A DNA stretch of 64,000 nt from Blastobasis lacticolella (taxonomy: Eukaryota; Arthropoda; Insecta; Lepidoptera; Blastobasidae). Each line of letters opens with the position of its first letter. Position 1 is the stretch's first letter. Location: assembly GCA_905147135.1 (NCBI GenBank), contig LR990050.1, positions 17,544,001 to 17,608,000 on the forward strand, given 5' to 3'. Under the pieces are notes generated by a model. It had not been told where the DNA came from. It worked only from the letters and a program-made list of their open reading frames with translations, and searched no databases. Below, in pieces: positions 30,863-41,872 of this stretch. A program made the position numbers and the translations under genes.

Positions 30863-31722
30863 TGTGATATGTATATTATACAGTGGAAAAAATTGTGGGC
30901 TTGTATGTTAGGGATAATCTCCGAAACGTGGAGCTGATTTCAGTCACAGTATACAAAACAATCAGTAGGTCATCTTCATAGAAACGGCTTTAATGTGCCT
31001 TTCACTTTCGCCTTTTAATTTAGTTATTCGTATACCATTAAATACGAGTATTTTAGACGGTGTTTTAGCCGGTAGGAGAACGCCTATTCGCCAGAGCCTC
31101 TCCGTCTGTCAGCACCAAGGCCTCCCAGGAATCTAACCACATGACCTCATTAATATGACACAAAGTAACCATGTCGAGATAAGGATTCAAGTGATCGCGA
31201 CTGAAAATTAAAGATAAATTCTATTAGATATGTACGGCCGGTCATAAAAGTGGTACCAAAATGTGGCTTAGGGTGAGCCTAGGATATTACTGCAAGAGTA
31301 AATCATACATAGACATGATAGACATTGATTTATTGATAAAATAATTTACAGGTCATTAAATTAATTGCGCTTATACTAATTCCTTCAAATTAACAATCGT
31401 GATCGTATCTAATCCAATGTTAACAAATGTCATAAAAATAATTATAGCAATCCATCAATAATTAAATAAAGTAAAGGTTATTAAACAATAACCTGTGATG
31501 AGAATTAATGATATTTATATTCATTTCATAAATTAGTGCAGTCCGTAGTCCAACAACATTGACAATGACTGCTACTAGCGAGGTAAGGCTAGTTGTAGGT
31601 TAGTCAGTAGTTAGCATAGTTGAAAGGTAATTCCCAAAATTGAATTCTATTAGTTTATAAATTTACATTTCTTGGTTTTTCTCGATCCCCTGATTGCAGC
31701 TACCGTTACTGACCTGTTGGAC
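30863..31722. other. Unassigned sequence
   Basis: No gene or shared repeat recognised. Confidence 0.3.
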
Positions 31723-32128
31723 TATATATATGTCGCAGCCATATGGTTAAATTAGCCGGTTAACTAAACGGCTAGCTTTTTATCAATAATTTAGTTGAAA
31801 ATTTGCCAGTTTCATAAGATTTTAAAGTGATGTTGAAAGAACGATATTGCCTCGAGTTTACGCAGCTCTTCCACACATTGTTTCAATGCTAACCTACCCA
31901 CAATAACTTTAAAGTATAATAATAGTTTGCATTAGGTTTCTATTCGGTTAGTTTAGGTTAGCATTATGACAATGAAAGGAAGAGCTCCGTAAACTCGAGG
32001 CAATATGGTTCATTTGACTTTACTTTCAAAGTTAATGAACTTTGCCAATTTTCAATTAAATAACTGCTTTAATATCTAGCCGTTTAATTAACCGGCTAAT
32101 TTAACCATTTGGCTGCGACATATATATA
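31723..32128. mobile_element. MITE with ~150-bp imperfect terminal inverted repeats
   Basis: The two ends are exact for 18 bp (TATATATATGTCGCAGCC at 31723-31740 and its reverse complement at 32111-32128). Pairing then continues imperfectly through GGTTAAATTAGCCGGTTAA, AAACGGCTAG and, at the inner end, ATTGCCTCGAGTTTACG and GCTCTTCC. The loop is about 90 bp. No coding frame is present. The TA-rich outermost bases make the target duplication ambiguous (TA or longer), so the superfamily is not fixed. Confidence 0.8.
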
Positions 32129-32640
32129 ACGACAGGCGGGTGAAAGAAGTTAGTGCCAAGATGACAAGTGACAGGACTTAATGCTAGAAGGAAACCTATG
32201 TATGAAAACTTGAATAATTTCAAAACAGTATAAAACAAATATTATATCAATTAACAATAAACACGGTATTATCCCTTACCGTAAGAGCACCGGTTAATGT
32301 TCAACTAATGTAAATGATTGAAGTAGTTTACTTTGTCTTAAATCACGCAATGTCAAACCGAAATTCATTAGGCGTGACTGGCCTAAGTCTCTAAAGTTCG
32401 TAGAAATCGAAACCCTTTTCAATTACTTTTTATATCTAGTTACAGTTAGTTAACGAAAATGTCCTTCTAACTAGATTTAATTATAAGGCTGTAATTTTTA
32501 AAAAAGCTCTATGAAAATACGTTTTCATAATATGACCGTCAAAACTAGATACATAATTGAATTCATTATATACTAGAAGGTGTGCGGCTGCGGTATTTTG
32601 TTTTAAAATCGAATAAAACCCGAATTAATCACCGTATTAT
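32129..32640. other. Unassigned AT-rich sequence
   Basis: No gene or shared repeat recognised. Confidence 0.3.
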
Positions 32641-32920
32641 AATCATCATCCGAGCAGTCAATCCCGTTTTATGCCAGAGTCCGCTCCTTTCCTGCTCTTT
32701 GTTCTCCACTTTGCCCGATCTTCAGCATCCTCATATCTTAAGACGATAGCTCTCACATTCGACTCGACGATGTTACTGCATCGCTTGTTTGGTCTCCCGC
32801 GGTATCTCATACCAGATACCGATAAGTTTAGGCACCTATTTAAAATGTATCCCTGGAGCATAAGCAAAACGTGACCAAACCAACGCAGGCAAGCCTCTTC
32901 AACTCAATTCTCGATACCAT
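32641..32920 (-). pseudogene. RTE-like LINE, ORF2 C-terminal end
   Basis: The minus-strand frame 32867-32658 reads MLMLQGYILNRCLNLSVSGM, RYRGRPNKRCSNIVESNVRA and LRYEDAEDRAKWRTKSRKGA before its stop. GRPxKRWxD and YEDAEDRAKW are RTE-type ORF2 C-terminal features. The 3' end has GATGATGATTATAATA, again a GAT-type tail. The same subfamily inserted at 21780-21993. Confidence 0.75.
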
Positions 32921-34089
32921 AATTAAAATCAGGATTTAAAGAACAATGGTGAGGATTTCTTTTTTTGAAAATAATATCATCAGAATGTGTTCTATCGTCT
33001 TGGATTTACATACATTAATAGAAATTTCTCGATTTTTACGAAACACTCAAAACGATGCAAAATATAGTATGATTCTTTTTACAAGCTTAAGCAGTTCCAC
33101 TTATTATGACTGACGCGTTCTGTTATATCTATTTAAATTTCTAATTATTTTATTTTAATAGAACATTTATTATTTATGAGTCAATATCTACAAACAAAAC
33201 AAGTTTTCCATATTATATATAGTTTTCTTTTCCGAATTAATATCAAGAATCAGCCAGAAACCAGACACAAGATGTCTAACAATAATTTATTCGATACAAT
33301 TTAGTAATTATTTATCAATTACATCACAGAAATAAGTTTAGTTGCTAGATAGCAACTCATTGTAGTCATATCTCGTACATAACAAAAAAATAATTGATCC
33401 AATTTATTATTTCTTCATAAATCACCATTTATTATAACAGAAATAAGGTGGCAACTACTCAGACATATTTCTCTTAAATACATGTACTAATGAGCGACGT
33501 TGTTATTATGAAATACAACATGATTATATTCAAGACAAACATTAGAGCTCCGACAGTGACGAGTGTTCTCAGATTTGGATACATCTGAATTATTATAATA
33601 CAAGAACCATAATACATTATGACACAAAGACTGTAATCAACTAGGGTAGGTATCGTCAGAAGTTTCTTTGTGAATATTTCGTAGCAGATTCGTAGCTCTT
33701 GACGTAGACGCGTAGACTTTCGTAGAGCTATTACGTCTCAAGGTAATTCAATTATTTTCGTCAATGATTTTTATCTTAGTCATTTCGAAGTCTGCCAATT
33801 TGAATAAAGTCTGAACAAATGTAGGTATAATAATATACTCTGTTGTTTCTTCATATTATTTTATTAGTAACTAGATTTTACCACAGACTGCGTACGTGTT
33901 TTGCTTCATTTTAGTTCTCTGATATTATAATAAATCAAATAAAATATTTGATAAGGAGACCTCCTTCATCAAATATTGTTATGTATATATTTTTAACACC
34001 TACTATTATTGGAATGAGTAACTATGTTACGCTGCAAGACTAAATAAATTATCCAATGAAAAAGAAATCATAACAAGCTTTTATTGTGC
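32921..34089. other. Unassigned AT-rich sequence
   Basis: Mostly AT-rich with no gene. Five CGTAG words cluster at 33675-33735. A small hairpin (AATATTTGAT...ATCAAATATT) lies at about 33943-33976. Confidence 0.3.
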
Positions 34090-34284
34090 GTTATAGTACC
34101 TTCTCATCAAGACCATTCTTAAAAGCCCAAACACGATGGGGTCTTATTGCGTTCATTACTTCCTATGACCACCTTTCAACTCCATCATCAGACCAGCTCC
34201 AAGGTACCATATTAACGCGTTCTCATGCAAGTTACATAGGTATACCAAATTTCAGCTCAATCGGATACTAACCAATGGTCGAAA
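34090..34284 (+). repeat. Interspersed repeat, interrupted at 34285
   Basis: Contains AAGCCCAAACACGATGGGGT, CAACTCCATCATCAGACCAG, CTCATGCAAGTTACATAGG and AAATTTCAGCTCAATCGG, a lepidopteran repeat recalled from other genomes. It resumes after the family D insertion at 34555 with TTGACGGACAACTTACATAC. Confidence 0.5.
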
Positions 34285-34541
34285 CACATCACAGCCCATT
34301 ACAGTCCACTGCAGGACTAAGGGCCTCTCCCACGAAAGGGGAGGTTTTTGCCAAAATCTCCACGCTTGGCAGGCGGGTTGGATATCGCAGTATTATAAAT
34401 ATAACAATGGAAAACGCTGCTGCCCATTTTCCCAGCCTACGGAGACTCTTAGATCTTTTACCTCGAAAACATTAGTCGCCTTGTACGACACCCGCGGGTG
34501 TAAGGGCTTGGTGCTATTCTACTCTGCCGGACACCACACGG
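34285..34541 (+). mobile_element. Family D insertion with 13-bp target duplication
   Basis: A 257-bp near full-length copy flanked by the exact 13-bp repeat CCAATGGTCGAAA (34272-34284 and 34542-34554). Limits agree with the first copy at 4612-4865, so family D starts near ATCACAGCCC and ends at ACCACACGGC. Confidence 0.8.
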
Positions 34542-34937
34542 CCAATGGTCGAAAAATTGTTTGCAAATTTTGACGGACAACTTACATACATACGAACAGT
34601 GCAAGTTAAATACAAGCTTGTAAAAAACCTTTGTAAAAAGAATTAAGAATTTACATAGAGGCATTTACAAACCATAGAAACGAATGTACTAACCTATGCT
34701 AACTATTTCTAAGCCTGGCGTTCATATCTCGCAACTAACTCCATTCCAAATTCAGGACACAGCCTGACACCTCTACAAATACAACTGTTTAACAATATAC
34801 TAAGAGGAGTTAGCAAACAAGCTTGCTACGCAACGTTGCTAGTTAGTTCAGAGCAAATTGAATAGATGGCGCTGTGTTAACTTTTGTTCGTTTTCAGGGG
34901 CGGACGATGAGAACTCATGCAATATTGAGTACTAGTG

Positions 34938-35130
34938 GACCGGGCGCGACTTTGTTCACGTACACCTTTTTTACTTCTGCGTACTCTTTTTTTTCTTGCG
35001 TATAAACTTTCCTTTTGAGTCACTCTATCTTCTGTAGAAAACTCCATTAAAATCTGTTAGGTAGTTTAAAAGGTCTAAGCGTATATAAATACAGAAGGCG
35101 GGAAGCGACTTTGTTTGATACTATGTGTAG
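34938..35130 (+). repeat. Interspersed repeat, family A
   Basis: Contains GTGGACCGGGCGCGACTTTG, AAATCTGTTAGGTAGTTTAA, AGGTCTAAGCGTATATAAAT and GGCGGGAAGCGACTTTGTTT. Confidence 0.7.
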
Positions 35131-35330
35131 ATGTAGTCTTGACTTACCTATAAGATTTTCTATCTATTTAGATCCTATTAATTCTACGAAACCAAAGTTT
35201 GTAAAGATGGATATGTGTTTGTTACTTTTTCACACAAAAGCTACAGAACTGATTTTGGTGAAATTTTGCAGTAATATTTTTTTTAGCAGCCCTCCTTATT
35301 CAAAGCTGTAACATCTACGATTTAATTTAA
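35131..35330 (+). repeat. Interspersed repeat, family B
   Basis: TGTTACTTTTTCACACAAAA followed by GCTACAGAACTGATTTTGGT and GAAATTTTGCAG resembles the body of a retroposon that often abuts family A. A related piece lies at 56701-56880. Confidence 0.45.
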
Positions 35331-35944
35331 CAAATAAGCAGAACCGCGTGCGTTGTCACTGTAAGGTCTAAGATGAAATGCCTCATGCCTGTAGTTGGGT
35401 TGGCATCCTTACCTTGAAACTGAAACACAGTAATTTTACACTGTAATTAAATTGATATAGAAATAGATATTGGTGTCTACAGACCCAGGCCCACTAAGGA
35501 TATAGTGAGTCTGCGTCTCATGATAAATTGTAACATGAATATTACTTATCCCCATACCGAATGTAGTAAGTTGCTTTTATTCTACGCAGTGACAAACTAT
35601 TTTTATTCTACGCCGATGATGAACCCACCTGATAATACGCGGTAATAGTCGCCAATAACATCTACGATTCATGGATTTAGGTTGCAGGCAACAAAAACGC
35701 AGAACCGCCGATGCGTTGTCACTGTGAGGACTAAGATGAAATGCTACTTCAGCCTTCATACCAGTACACTACAATGCAATCATTAATTATTAACTGGTTT
35801 ACCTCAATTTTTCACCTGGTACAATCAGCTGCAGAGAGAATTAACCCCCCTACTATATATTGTACATGTATGCCATTTATGTCTATTGTAGCCGACTGTT
35901 CCATATTTTGATCACATTAGACTAGCATGTTATAACATAAATAA
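35331..35944. other. Unassigned, with a duplicated ~60-bp word
   Basis: CAGAACCGC followed by TGCGTTGTCACTGT and CTAAGATGAAATGC occurs at 35340-35390 and 35698-35745, so two copies of the same repeat lie 355 bp apart. A weaker match is at 59805-59845. No gene seen. Confidence 0.4.
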
Positions 35945-36273
35945 ATAATAATCATCTTGGCGAGGGCCCGGGGTCCGCCTTGACCATGATCCAGGATTCG
36001 GCAGGTCAGGTAGTTACAGTGGAGCGACTGCCATCTGACCTCCATGACCCTGCTACCTGGGGAACCTGACCAGATTGGATCATGGTTACACATCCAGTCG
36101 CCTGAATGTGCAGGTTTCATCACGATGTTTTCCCTCACCGTAAGAGCATCGGTTAGTATTTAACTATGTACATAACTCAGAAAACAGTCATTAGTACATT
36201 GCCGGAGCAGGATTCGAACCCGGGACCTCTGGCTTACGAGTTGCATACTCTAACCGCTCGGCCACCGACGCTC
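35945..36273 (-). mobile_element. tRNA-Thr-like SINE, full length
   Basis: Head on the minus strand: GTCGGTGGCCGAGCGGTTAG (A box), CTCGTAA anticodon-loop-like, GGGTTCGAATCC (B box). The body carries ACCGATGCTCTTACGG, CATCGTGATGAAACCTGC and CATGATCCAATCTGGTCAGG. The 3' end is GATTATTATT. Confidence 0.8.
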
Positions 36274-36465
36274 TTCTGACATCAATCATACAAGTAAACA
36301 TTTCTTTGAAATGTCTTATTATTGCTTGACAAAGAAAGGCACCAAATGTTTGTTTATAATGTTTTTTATTACTGCTGGCTGTCTACGATGCCCTATTGTA
36401 TACTGTAATATTCTACTCTGCCGTAGGTAGTATGTAGCGTGTGGTGTATCCCATGCTTGACATTA

Positions 36466-36662
36466 ACAGCCAATAACAGTCCACTGCTAAACTTGGGCCT
36501 CCTCCACAGCTGTGGAGGGCTTTGCCATAATTTCCATGTGGGCAGGCGGGTTGGAATCTCAGTATCCAATACATACGTCAGAATATGCGGTTGCCCATTT
36601 TCTCGGAAATAAGAAAGTCTAAGGCTATGCGACATATATTAGTCACCTTTTACGACATTAGG
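36466..36662 (+). mobile_element. Family D repeat, diverged
   Basis: ACAGTCCACTGCTAAACTTG, GGGCAGGCGGGTTGGAATC, GTTGCCCATTTTCTCGG and TTAGTCACCTTTTACGACA follow family D order, with many differences from the other copies. Confidence 0.6.
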
Positions 36663-37267
36663 CATTACACACCGTAGGCATCACATTCTCAGCAACAAAA
36701 AATCGGTACCGATACGTCTCGAACTTTGCTACTATTTTACTATTCCATGGTGCTCCCCGTTTTCACTTTGGTTCTTGGTCTACCGCATCCGAATCTATGA
36801 TTTGACGTCACCATACTAAGAATTAAATATCATTTATTTCAAGTTTCACAGACTCATATTCTAATTACATTTCATTAATAATTATAGTTTATAATAATAA
36901 ATACATTCAGCATTACAACGTCACTTTAGAACTAATTCATGTCATAATCATAAAACAAAAATAAAACATAGGTATATATGTCAGATAAACTTATACAAAT
37001 GTCAGCCTTTAAATAATATGTATTGCATGTCAAAAATATTGAGATCAATTTATGTATAAGTAGGTACAGAATCAGTAACAATGTCAAAATAAAATCAAAT
37101 TATGGATATGAAAATGTCAGAATTAATTTAAAACTGCAATGTACCTAATTGATAGGCTTGAACTAATCCATTGCTAGGTCGGTTTATATAATATTTTACA
37201 ACTATGACAGTCCACCGTGGATCTTGTATTAGTAGATATATGTTCAACGCGTCAAGAGGGTACTTAC
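36663..37267. other. Unassigned AT-rich sequence
   Basis: No gene or shared repeat recognised; an ATGTCA word recurs several times between 36940 and 37130. Confidence 0.3.
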
Positions 37268-37522
37268 TTTTTTTTTTTTAATCTTTGACAAATTCACACA
37301 GCGCCATCTAGCCCCAAAGTAAGCAAAGCTTGTGTTATGGGTGCTAGGTAACTGATAAACTACTTATATACTTTTTAAATACATACTAATTATACATAGA
37401 ACACCCAGACCCGTAACATAAATTAAAATTCATCATTTCAATTTCTGCCCGGCCGGGAATCGAACCCGTGACCTCTTGCGTGGCAGACCGGCATGTTGAC
37501 TATTGAACCACTCAGGTCGTCA
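37268..37522 (-). mobile_element. tRNA-Gly-like SINE, full length
   Basis: Closest in layout to 13331-13582. B box GGTTCGATTCC and A box-like TGGTTCAATAG are present on the minus strand. A possible ACTTAC duplication flanks it (about 37260 and 37528). It carries GCGCCATCTAG at 37301-37311. Confidence 0.8.
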
Positions 37523-37620
37523 CGCTCACTTACGCTCTTTTACTTTTTGTTTAATACATGCTTACTAATTAATTTGTAGAAGGAAAACCTTGCAGGGTTT
37601 ATCTGACGCCATGGAATAGT

Positions 37621-37745
37621 TTTTCTTTTTTTATACCACTAGGGTGGCAAATATGCTTATGGCCTGCCTGATGGTAAGCAGTCACCGTAGCTTATGTACG
37701 TTTGCAAGACAAGGGGTATCACCCACGTGTCTTGAAATATTTTTA
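37621..37745 (-). mobile_element. Family E retroposon tail
   Basis: T-run, GGGTGGCAAATATGC, GGCCTGCCTGATGGTAAGCA, GTCACCGTAGC and GGTATCACCCACG. Confidence 0.65.
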
Positions 37746-37867
37746 ACGGTATATTTTTAATTGTTTTGCATTAATTGAGTACATCAAGTAGCCGGCTTAA
37801 AACTTTAATTTTAGTTAATATAAGGTTTTCGTTGTTTTTGTTCATCAGAACAAAATATATATTTACA

Positions 37868-38095
37868 ATTTAAACAAAATAATTTAAAATAAATTTATTC
37901 ACACATTATATCAACTAACATAAAACAAATATGTACAATAAAAATGAAAAGAAATTAACTAATATAAAATATGTAAAAAATTTATGCCGTGTGGAAGCGT
38001 ACCCAAGATGCTGGCAGTATCACCTCTCTGAATAGCAATGCTTATTCTTTGTGCGATAATTTAAAATAGTTTTAATTGTAAATAAATATTTTGTT
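37868..38095 (-). mobile_element. Possible LINE 3' region
   Basis: AAATAAATTTATTCACACAT at the left and GCCGTGTGGAAGCGTACCC with AGCAATGCTTATTCTTTGTG at the right resemble the end of a lepidopteran LINE on the minus strand. No coding part remains. Confidence 0.35.
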
Positions 38096-39607
38096 ATACT
38101 CATTTACTCATTTATAAGTTAGCAGGTATGAGATAGATCGACATTCTGGATTATATGATCATTTTAGATACAAGATACTTAGCACTCCCATTAATAGTCC
38201 GAAGGAAAACCGATATCCTTTCTTTTCATGTAATTCGTATTATTTACTTCCGTAAGATTTGAGAACTTTATGTTTTCAAAAAGGTTTTATTTTACAGAAA
38301 TTCCAACCTAGATGTATAGCCATAGAAGATGTCTTTGTTTAGCGAGACGCGTTATATTTAAAATATCTGTAATATTCAATTGAATCTATCGCGCCATCAT
38401 ACCGGTATTCCCGAATTAAATTGACCGGCAATGAATATTGACAGAAATCCTATTATCATTACGATTGCCTAACAATAAAATGTTTTACCAAAATTCGGAC
38501 GGCAATTAATTCCGGAAGCCGGTCATAACTGGATTCAACTGGTTATAACTCATTCGGATACAGATAAGCGACTAATTTGATAGAGATTAGCGATGTAGCG
38601 TTTTGTGGTGTGGAATAAACTAGCGCTCGTGATTTATTCGCTTTTCGGGTACATTATAGTGGCTATAATTAACTTTCTGGTATTTACGTTGATGAAGTAC
38701 AGTTTCCGGGATTATAATAATTATGGTGGACCTGTTATTGTTTTGAAATTTGGAATTTAATTGAAGCCCTTTGTGTTATTCGGCTTGATGAAGTGGCTTT
38801 GTTTTAGATCTGCAATATCCAGTGGCATATGTTTTTATCTGAATCTATTGAAAAGTATGTCAAATATTGCTACCACCTTACAAATAATTCCTTTGTTTTT
38901 TATTTAATTACTTTTCACATATCTCCATGTCGTACGTAATAAAATCTTGCAAGCATAATTTCACGCAATTCCCGACTTTCGTTTTAGTAACAATGCAATA
39001 TTATGATACAATCGAGTTGATCTGATGATAGAGACCGGAGATGGTCATAGGAGCTTTTAAACTACACACGATAAGACCATCGAGTTTGGGCCCGTTTGAT
39101 TAGTCTTAACAAGTGCTCTGTCTGATCATAGACAACATCATGGAAAAAATATTTTTCATTTGAGAACTTGTTTTTAGTTCGCACAGAACTGGAACAAAAC
39201 TGATATCTGCCTACTCCTCACACTTTTAGTGTAAAGAGCTATGATGTTAAAAGTATAGGTATGTACGAAATATATATCTATATTTTAAAATTTCGTTTAA
39301 TTTAGCCTATTGCCTCTCATTTAACTCACTCGAGCGCCATCTAACTAAAATGAAGGTGCAAAAAATGACATTAATAATGATGAAGATTCTCCTGATAGTG
39401 GCCCAAGACCTGATAGTGGCACCGGGGTATCTTTTAACCCTCGCCGTTAGTATGGCGCGTGTATTTATGTATCTGTCCCTGACATTGTACTTTCCGAACG
39501 GATGTTCCAATTTCGATATCGATTTCTTTATTTGAAAAGATTAATCCAGATAGTTCTTAGCTTAGATTCAGTAAAATCAGTTTAGTAGTATGGGAAATAA
39601 ATAAAAA
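38096..39607. other. Unassigned AT-rich sequence
   Basis: No gene recognised. A CTCF-core-like word GCGCCATCTAAC is at 39334-39345. Confidence 0.3.
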
Positions 39608-39908
39608 ATATCTTGGAGTTAATGTTCCGGTTGTGCTCTCGAGCGCGAGAGCCCTGGGTCCGCCTTGACCTTGAGCCAGGGTTTGGCGATCAGATAATTA
39701 CAGTGGAACGACTATCTGACCTCCGTGACCTTACTACCAGGGGAACCTGAGCATATTGGATCATGGTTACAAATTCAGTTGCCTGAATTTGCAGGTTTCA
39801 TCCCTTACAGTAAGAGCATAAGTTAAAATTCAACTAATGTACATAACTCAGGAAAGAGTCATTGGCAGCGGGATTCGAACCCGGTATCTCTCGATTACGA
39901 GTCGGATC
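39608..39908 (-). mobile_element. tRNA-Thr-like SINE, head partly lost
   Basis: The body is complete (GATCATGGTTACAAATTCAG, AGTCATTGGCAGCGGG on the plus strand). The B box GGTTCGAATCC and CTCGTAA remain, while the A box side is missing after 39908. Confidence 0.75.
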
Positions 39909-40499
39909 GTTAAACAATAGTGATTTTGTTAGGCTATTCAAAAATATGTCGGTTAGTTTATCCTAACACAGTCGTCAATACATATACACAAAACATACAT
40001 TATACGATACGTTATGGATTCTTTTATCACTGGTTCCTTTTTAAATCTTTGAATGTACATATCGTATCACGAGTTTGTGTAAAAAAGGTCATTTATTTAT
40101 TTATTTATTTCCCAGTTTTTCGGCGATAACAGACGTCAAAGTGTAACAAACCCGTTTCTCGGTGATATTTTTAAAACTTTGAGCGATCTTAATCAGTCTA
40201 AGTTACAGTGGCAATGTATAAAACGAGCACAAGACCCACAGTGCTATTCACAAAGACGAATGGGCTGGAGCATTCAGCTATTTGTGTCGATAAATCTATC
40301 TGGAAACTATGTGGGCACTATAAATTCAGCTCGGTTGTAGCCATATTTTTAGACTGAAATCGGGTGGATGCTTTTTGTGCAATGCAAGCAGTTCATAGGT
40401 TAGATTTGATTAAAATTTGCCGGTGAATTGGGTGGATTGTGAACGCTTGAAGGTGATTTCAATATTGTTGTATTGTAGTGTTTCCTTTGGACTATGACA
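39909..40499. other. Unassigned sequence
   Basis: An ATTT run lies at 40091-40110. No gene or shared repeat recognised. Confidence 0.3.
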
Positions 40500-40645
40500 T
40501 GGATCGTTCAAGAGGTATATTAGGGCTCTCCTTAGTGGTGGGCTACGCATTGGCAGCGCCCCTGGTGTTGCTGATGTCCATAGGCGGAGGTAACCACTGT
40601 CTATCAGGCGGCCCGCATGCCTGTTTGTCTGCCGTATTATATAAA
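40500..40645 (+). pseudogene. LINE family F, ORF2 C terminus and 3' tail
   Basis: The plus strand has TTTGGACTATGACATGGATC, GGTGTTGCTGATGTCCATAG and GGCCCGCATGCCTGTTTGTC. The frame is like FPLDYDMxRxRGILGLSL in inverted copies at 56440 and 61136. In relatives this follows RTIRLWNxLP, placing it at the end of a LINE ORF2. Confidence 0.6.
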
Positions 40646-40663
40646 CATCAAAATTGACGGTAC

Positions 40664-40985
40664 TGGCCTAATGGCAGCGTGCTTACGAGACCGATAACCA
40701 AGGCTAAGCAAGTCCGGGAACTGGGTGGGTGACCGTTTCGTACTTTTAGGCTAGCCAAACTTCAGTACCGCAACGAGCTCGCCACTCATTAGCTGTGCCT
40801 TCCTAAACCGCTGGCGAAAAGAGGTTGATCACGGTATTCCGTTGGGTCCCCGAGACTACTTGTAAAGCCTTGGAAACCGATTATCAATCTGTGAACGTGT
40901 AACATCGTAAGGATACTGATGTGCCGGTGGTCAAGCCGGGATATTGATGCCAAGATGACGAAAAACATTCTGAAATTATCCGACT
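40664..40985 (+). mobile_element. 5S-rRNA-like SINE
   Basis: CCAAGGCTAAGCAAGTCCGG (40698-40717) resembles the 5S internal A block (AAGxTAAGCA...CGGG), and GGTGGGTGACCG (40724-40735) matches the 5S C block GGATGGGTGACCG. The following body (ACCGCAACGAGCTCGCCA, GGTTGATCACGGTATTCCG) recurs at 51983-52155. The leading TGGCCTAATGG also looks like a tRNA A box. The 3' limit is approximate. Confidence 0.55.
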
Positions 40986-41463
40986 CCATGACCCCTGCAG
41001 ACCATTAATAAATGAGCAGCAACCATTTCTGTCGAGTCTTTTCAACATTGCGATTAGTATCTCTATATCATTTCCTAAAAAGAAAATAAGTTTGCTTTAC
41101 AGCAACTCTAACTTTAAATAATTTTACTCGTAAACTATTAGGGCACATATTTTTGAAGTATGCATTAATTGAGTACACGTTATGTACTATTATGTAATGA
41201 ATTTAAACACAGCGAAACAGACAGTAGGGAGCCAGGGAGCACGACGTATCTACAACCCGCTTGCCGAGCGTGGAGTGTAAATCAAACCGCTCTACGAATG
41301 CGCGGAGGAGACGCGAGCAGTAGCGTATGATGTTGGATACCAAGTTTGTCTCCTTCGTCATTAAAATACGTACAAATTTATTGCTAAGGGAGACCCACTG
41401 TCAAACGAAAAACGGCCACCCTCGACGGATATCTGCAACCTAATGGGACCGTAATCACAAACA
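40986..41463. other. Unassigned sequence
   Basis: A short family-D-like scrap lies at 41245-41290 (CTACAACCCGCTTGCCGAGC). No gene seen. Confidence 0.3.
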
Positions 41464-41872
41464 TTGCCTGACAAGCCTTGTCGGTTCAATGTAAAATCAT
41501 TGTTATCCAACCCTATCCATCATTCCGATTTCTTATCCTTCTCCTTCACTGTCCATGCAGCGAGACTATGGAACTCACTGCCACATAATGTGCGTGACAG
41601 TCAGTCACTGACTATATTTAAAAAGAGAGTCAAGGAATATTATCTTTCCCTGTCTAGTCTATAACTAATATATTTATGTATTTATATATTCAATTATTGT
41701 GCACGTCGTATCTGCGTTACTTTAGTCTAACATCTCTTTTCTGTAGGCCTGCTGGAAGAAATTTCTTTTTAGAAATAAGCAGCGCCTGTTGTGTCTTTTG
41801 TTCTGTTATATTTCTCTGTATATCATTATTGTGTACAATAAACAGTTAAATAAATTAATAAATGATTATTTA
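41464..41872 (+). pseudogene. LINE ORF2 C terminus with 3' UTR (family G)
   Basis: The plus-strand frame to the stop at 41662-41664 includes CRFNVKSLLSNPIHHSDFLS, ARLWNSLPHNVRDSQSLTIF and KKRVKEYYL. ARLWNSLPxxVRxxxSLxxFKxxVKxYYL is the C-terminal signature of CR1/L2/jockey-type LINEs. A 200-bp 3' UTR follows, sharing GGCCTGCTGGAAGAAATTTC and GCGCCTGTTGTGTC with 2872-3010 and 61610-61717, ending in AAATAAATT repeats. The endonuclease and RT core are absent. Confidence 0.75.

Noticed and set aside
40681..40740. Genuine 5S rRNA gene
   Set aside because: Only the internal control blocks match; the rest of the 5S sequence is missing or replaced.
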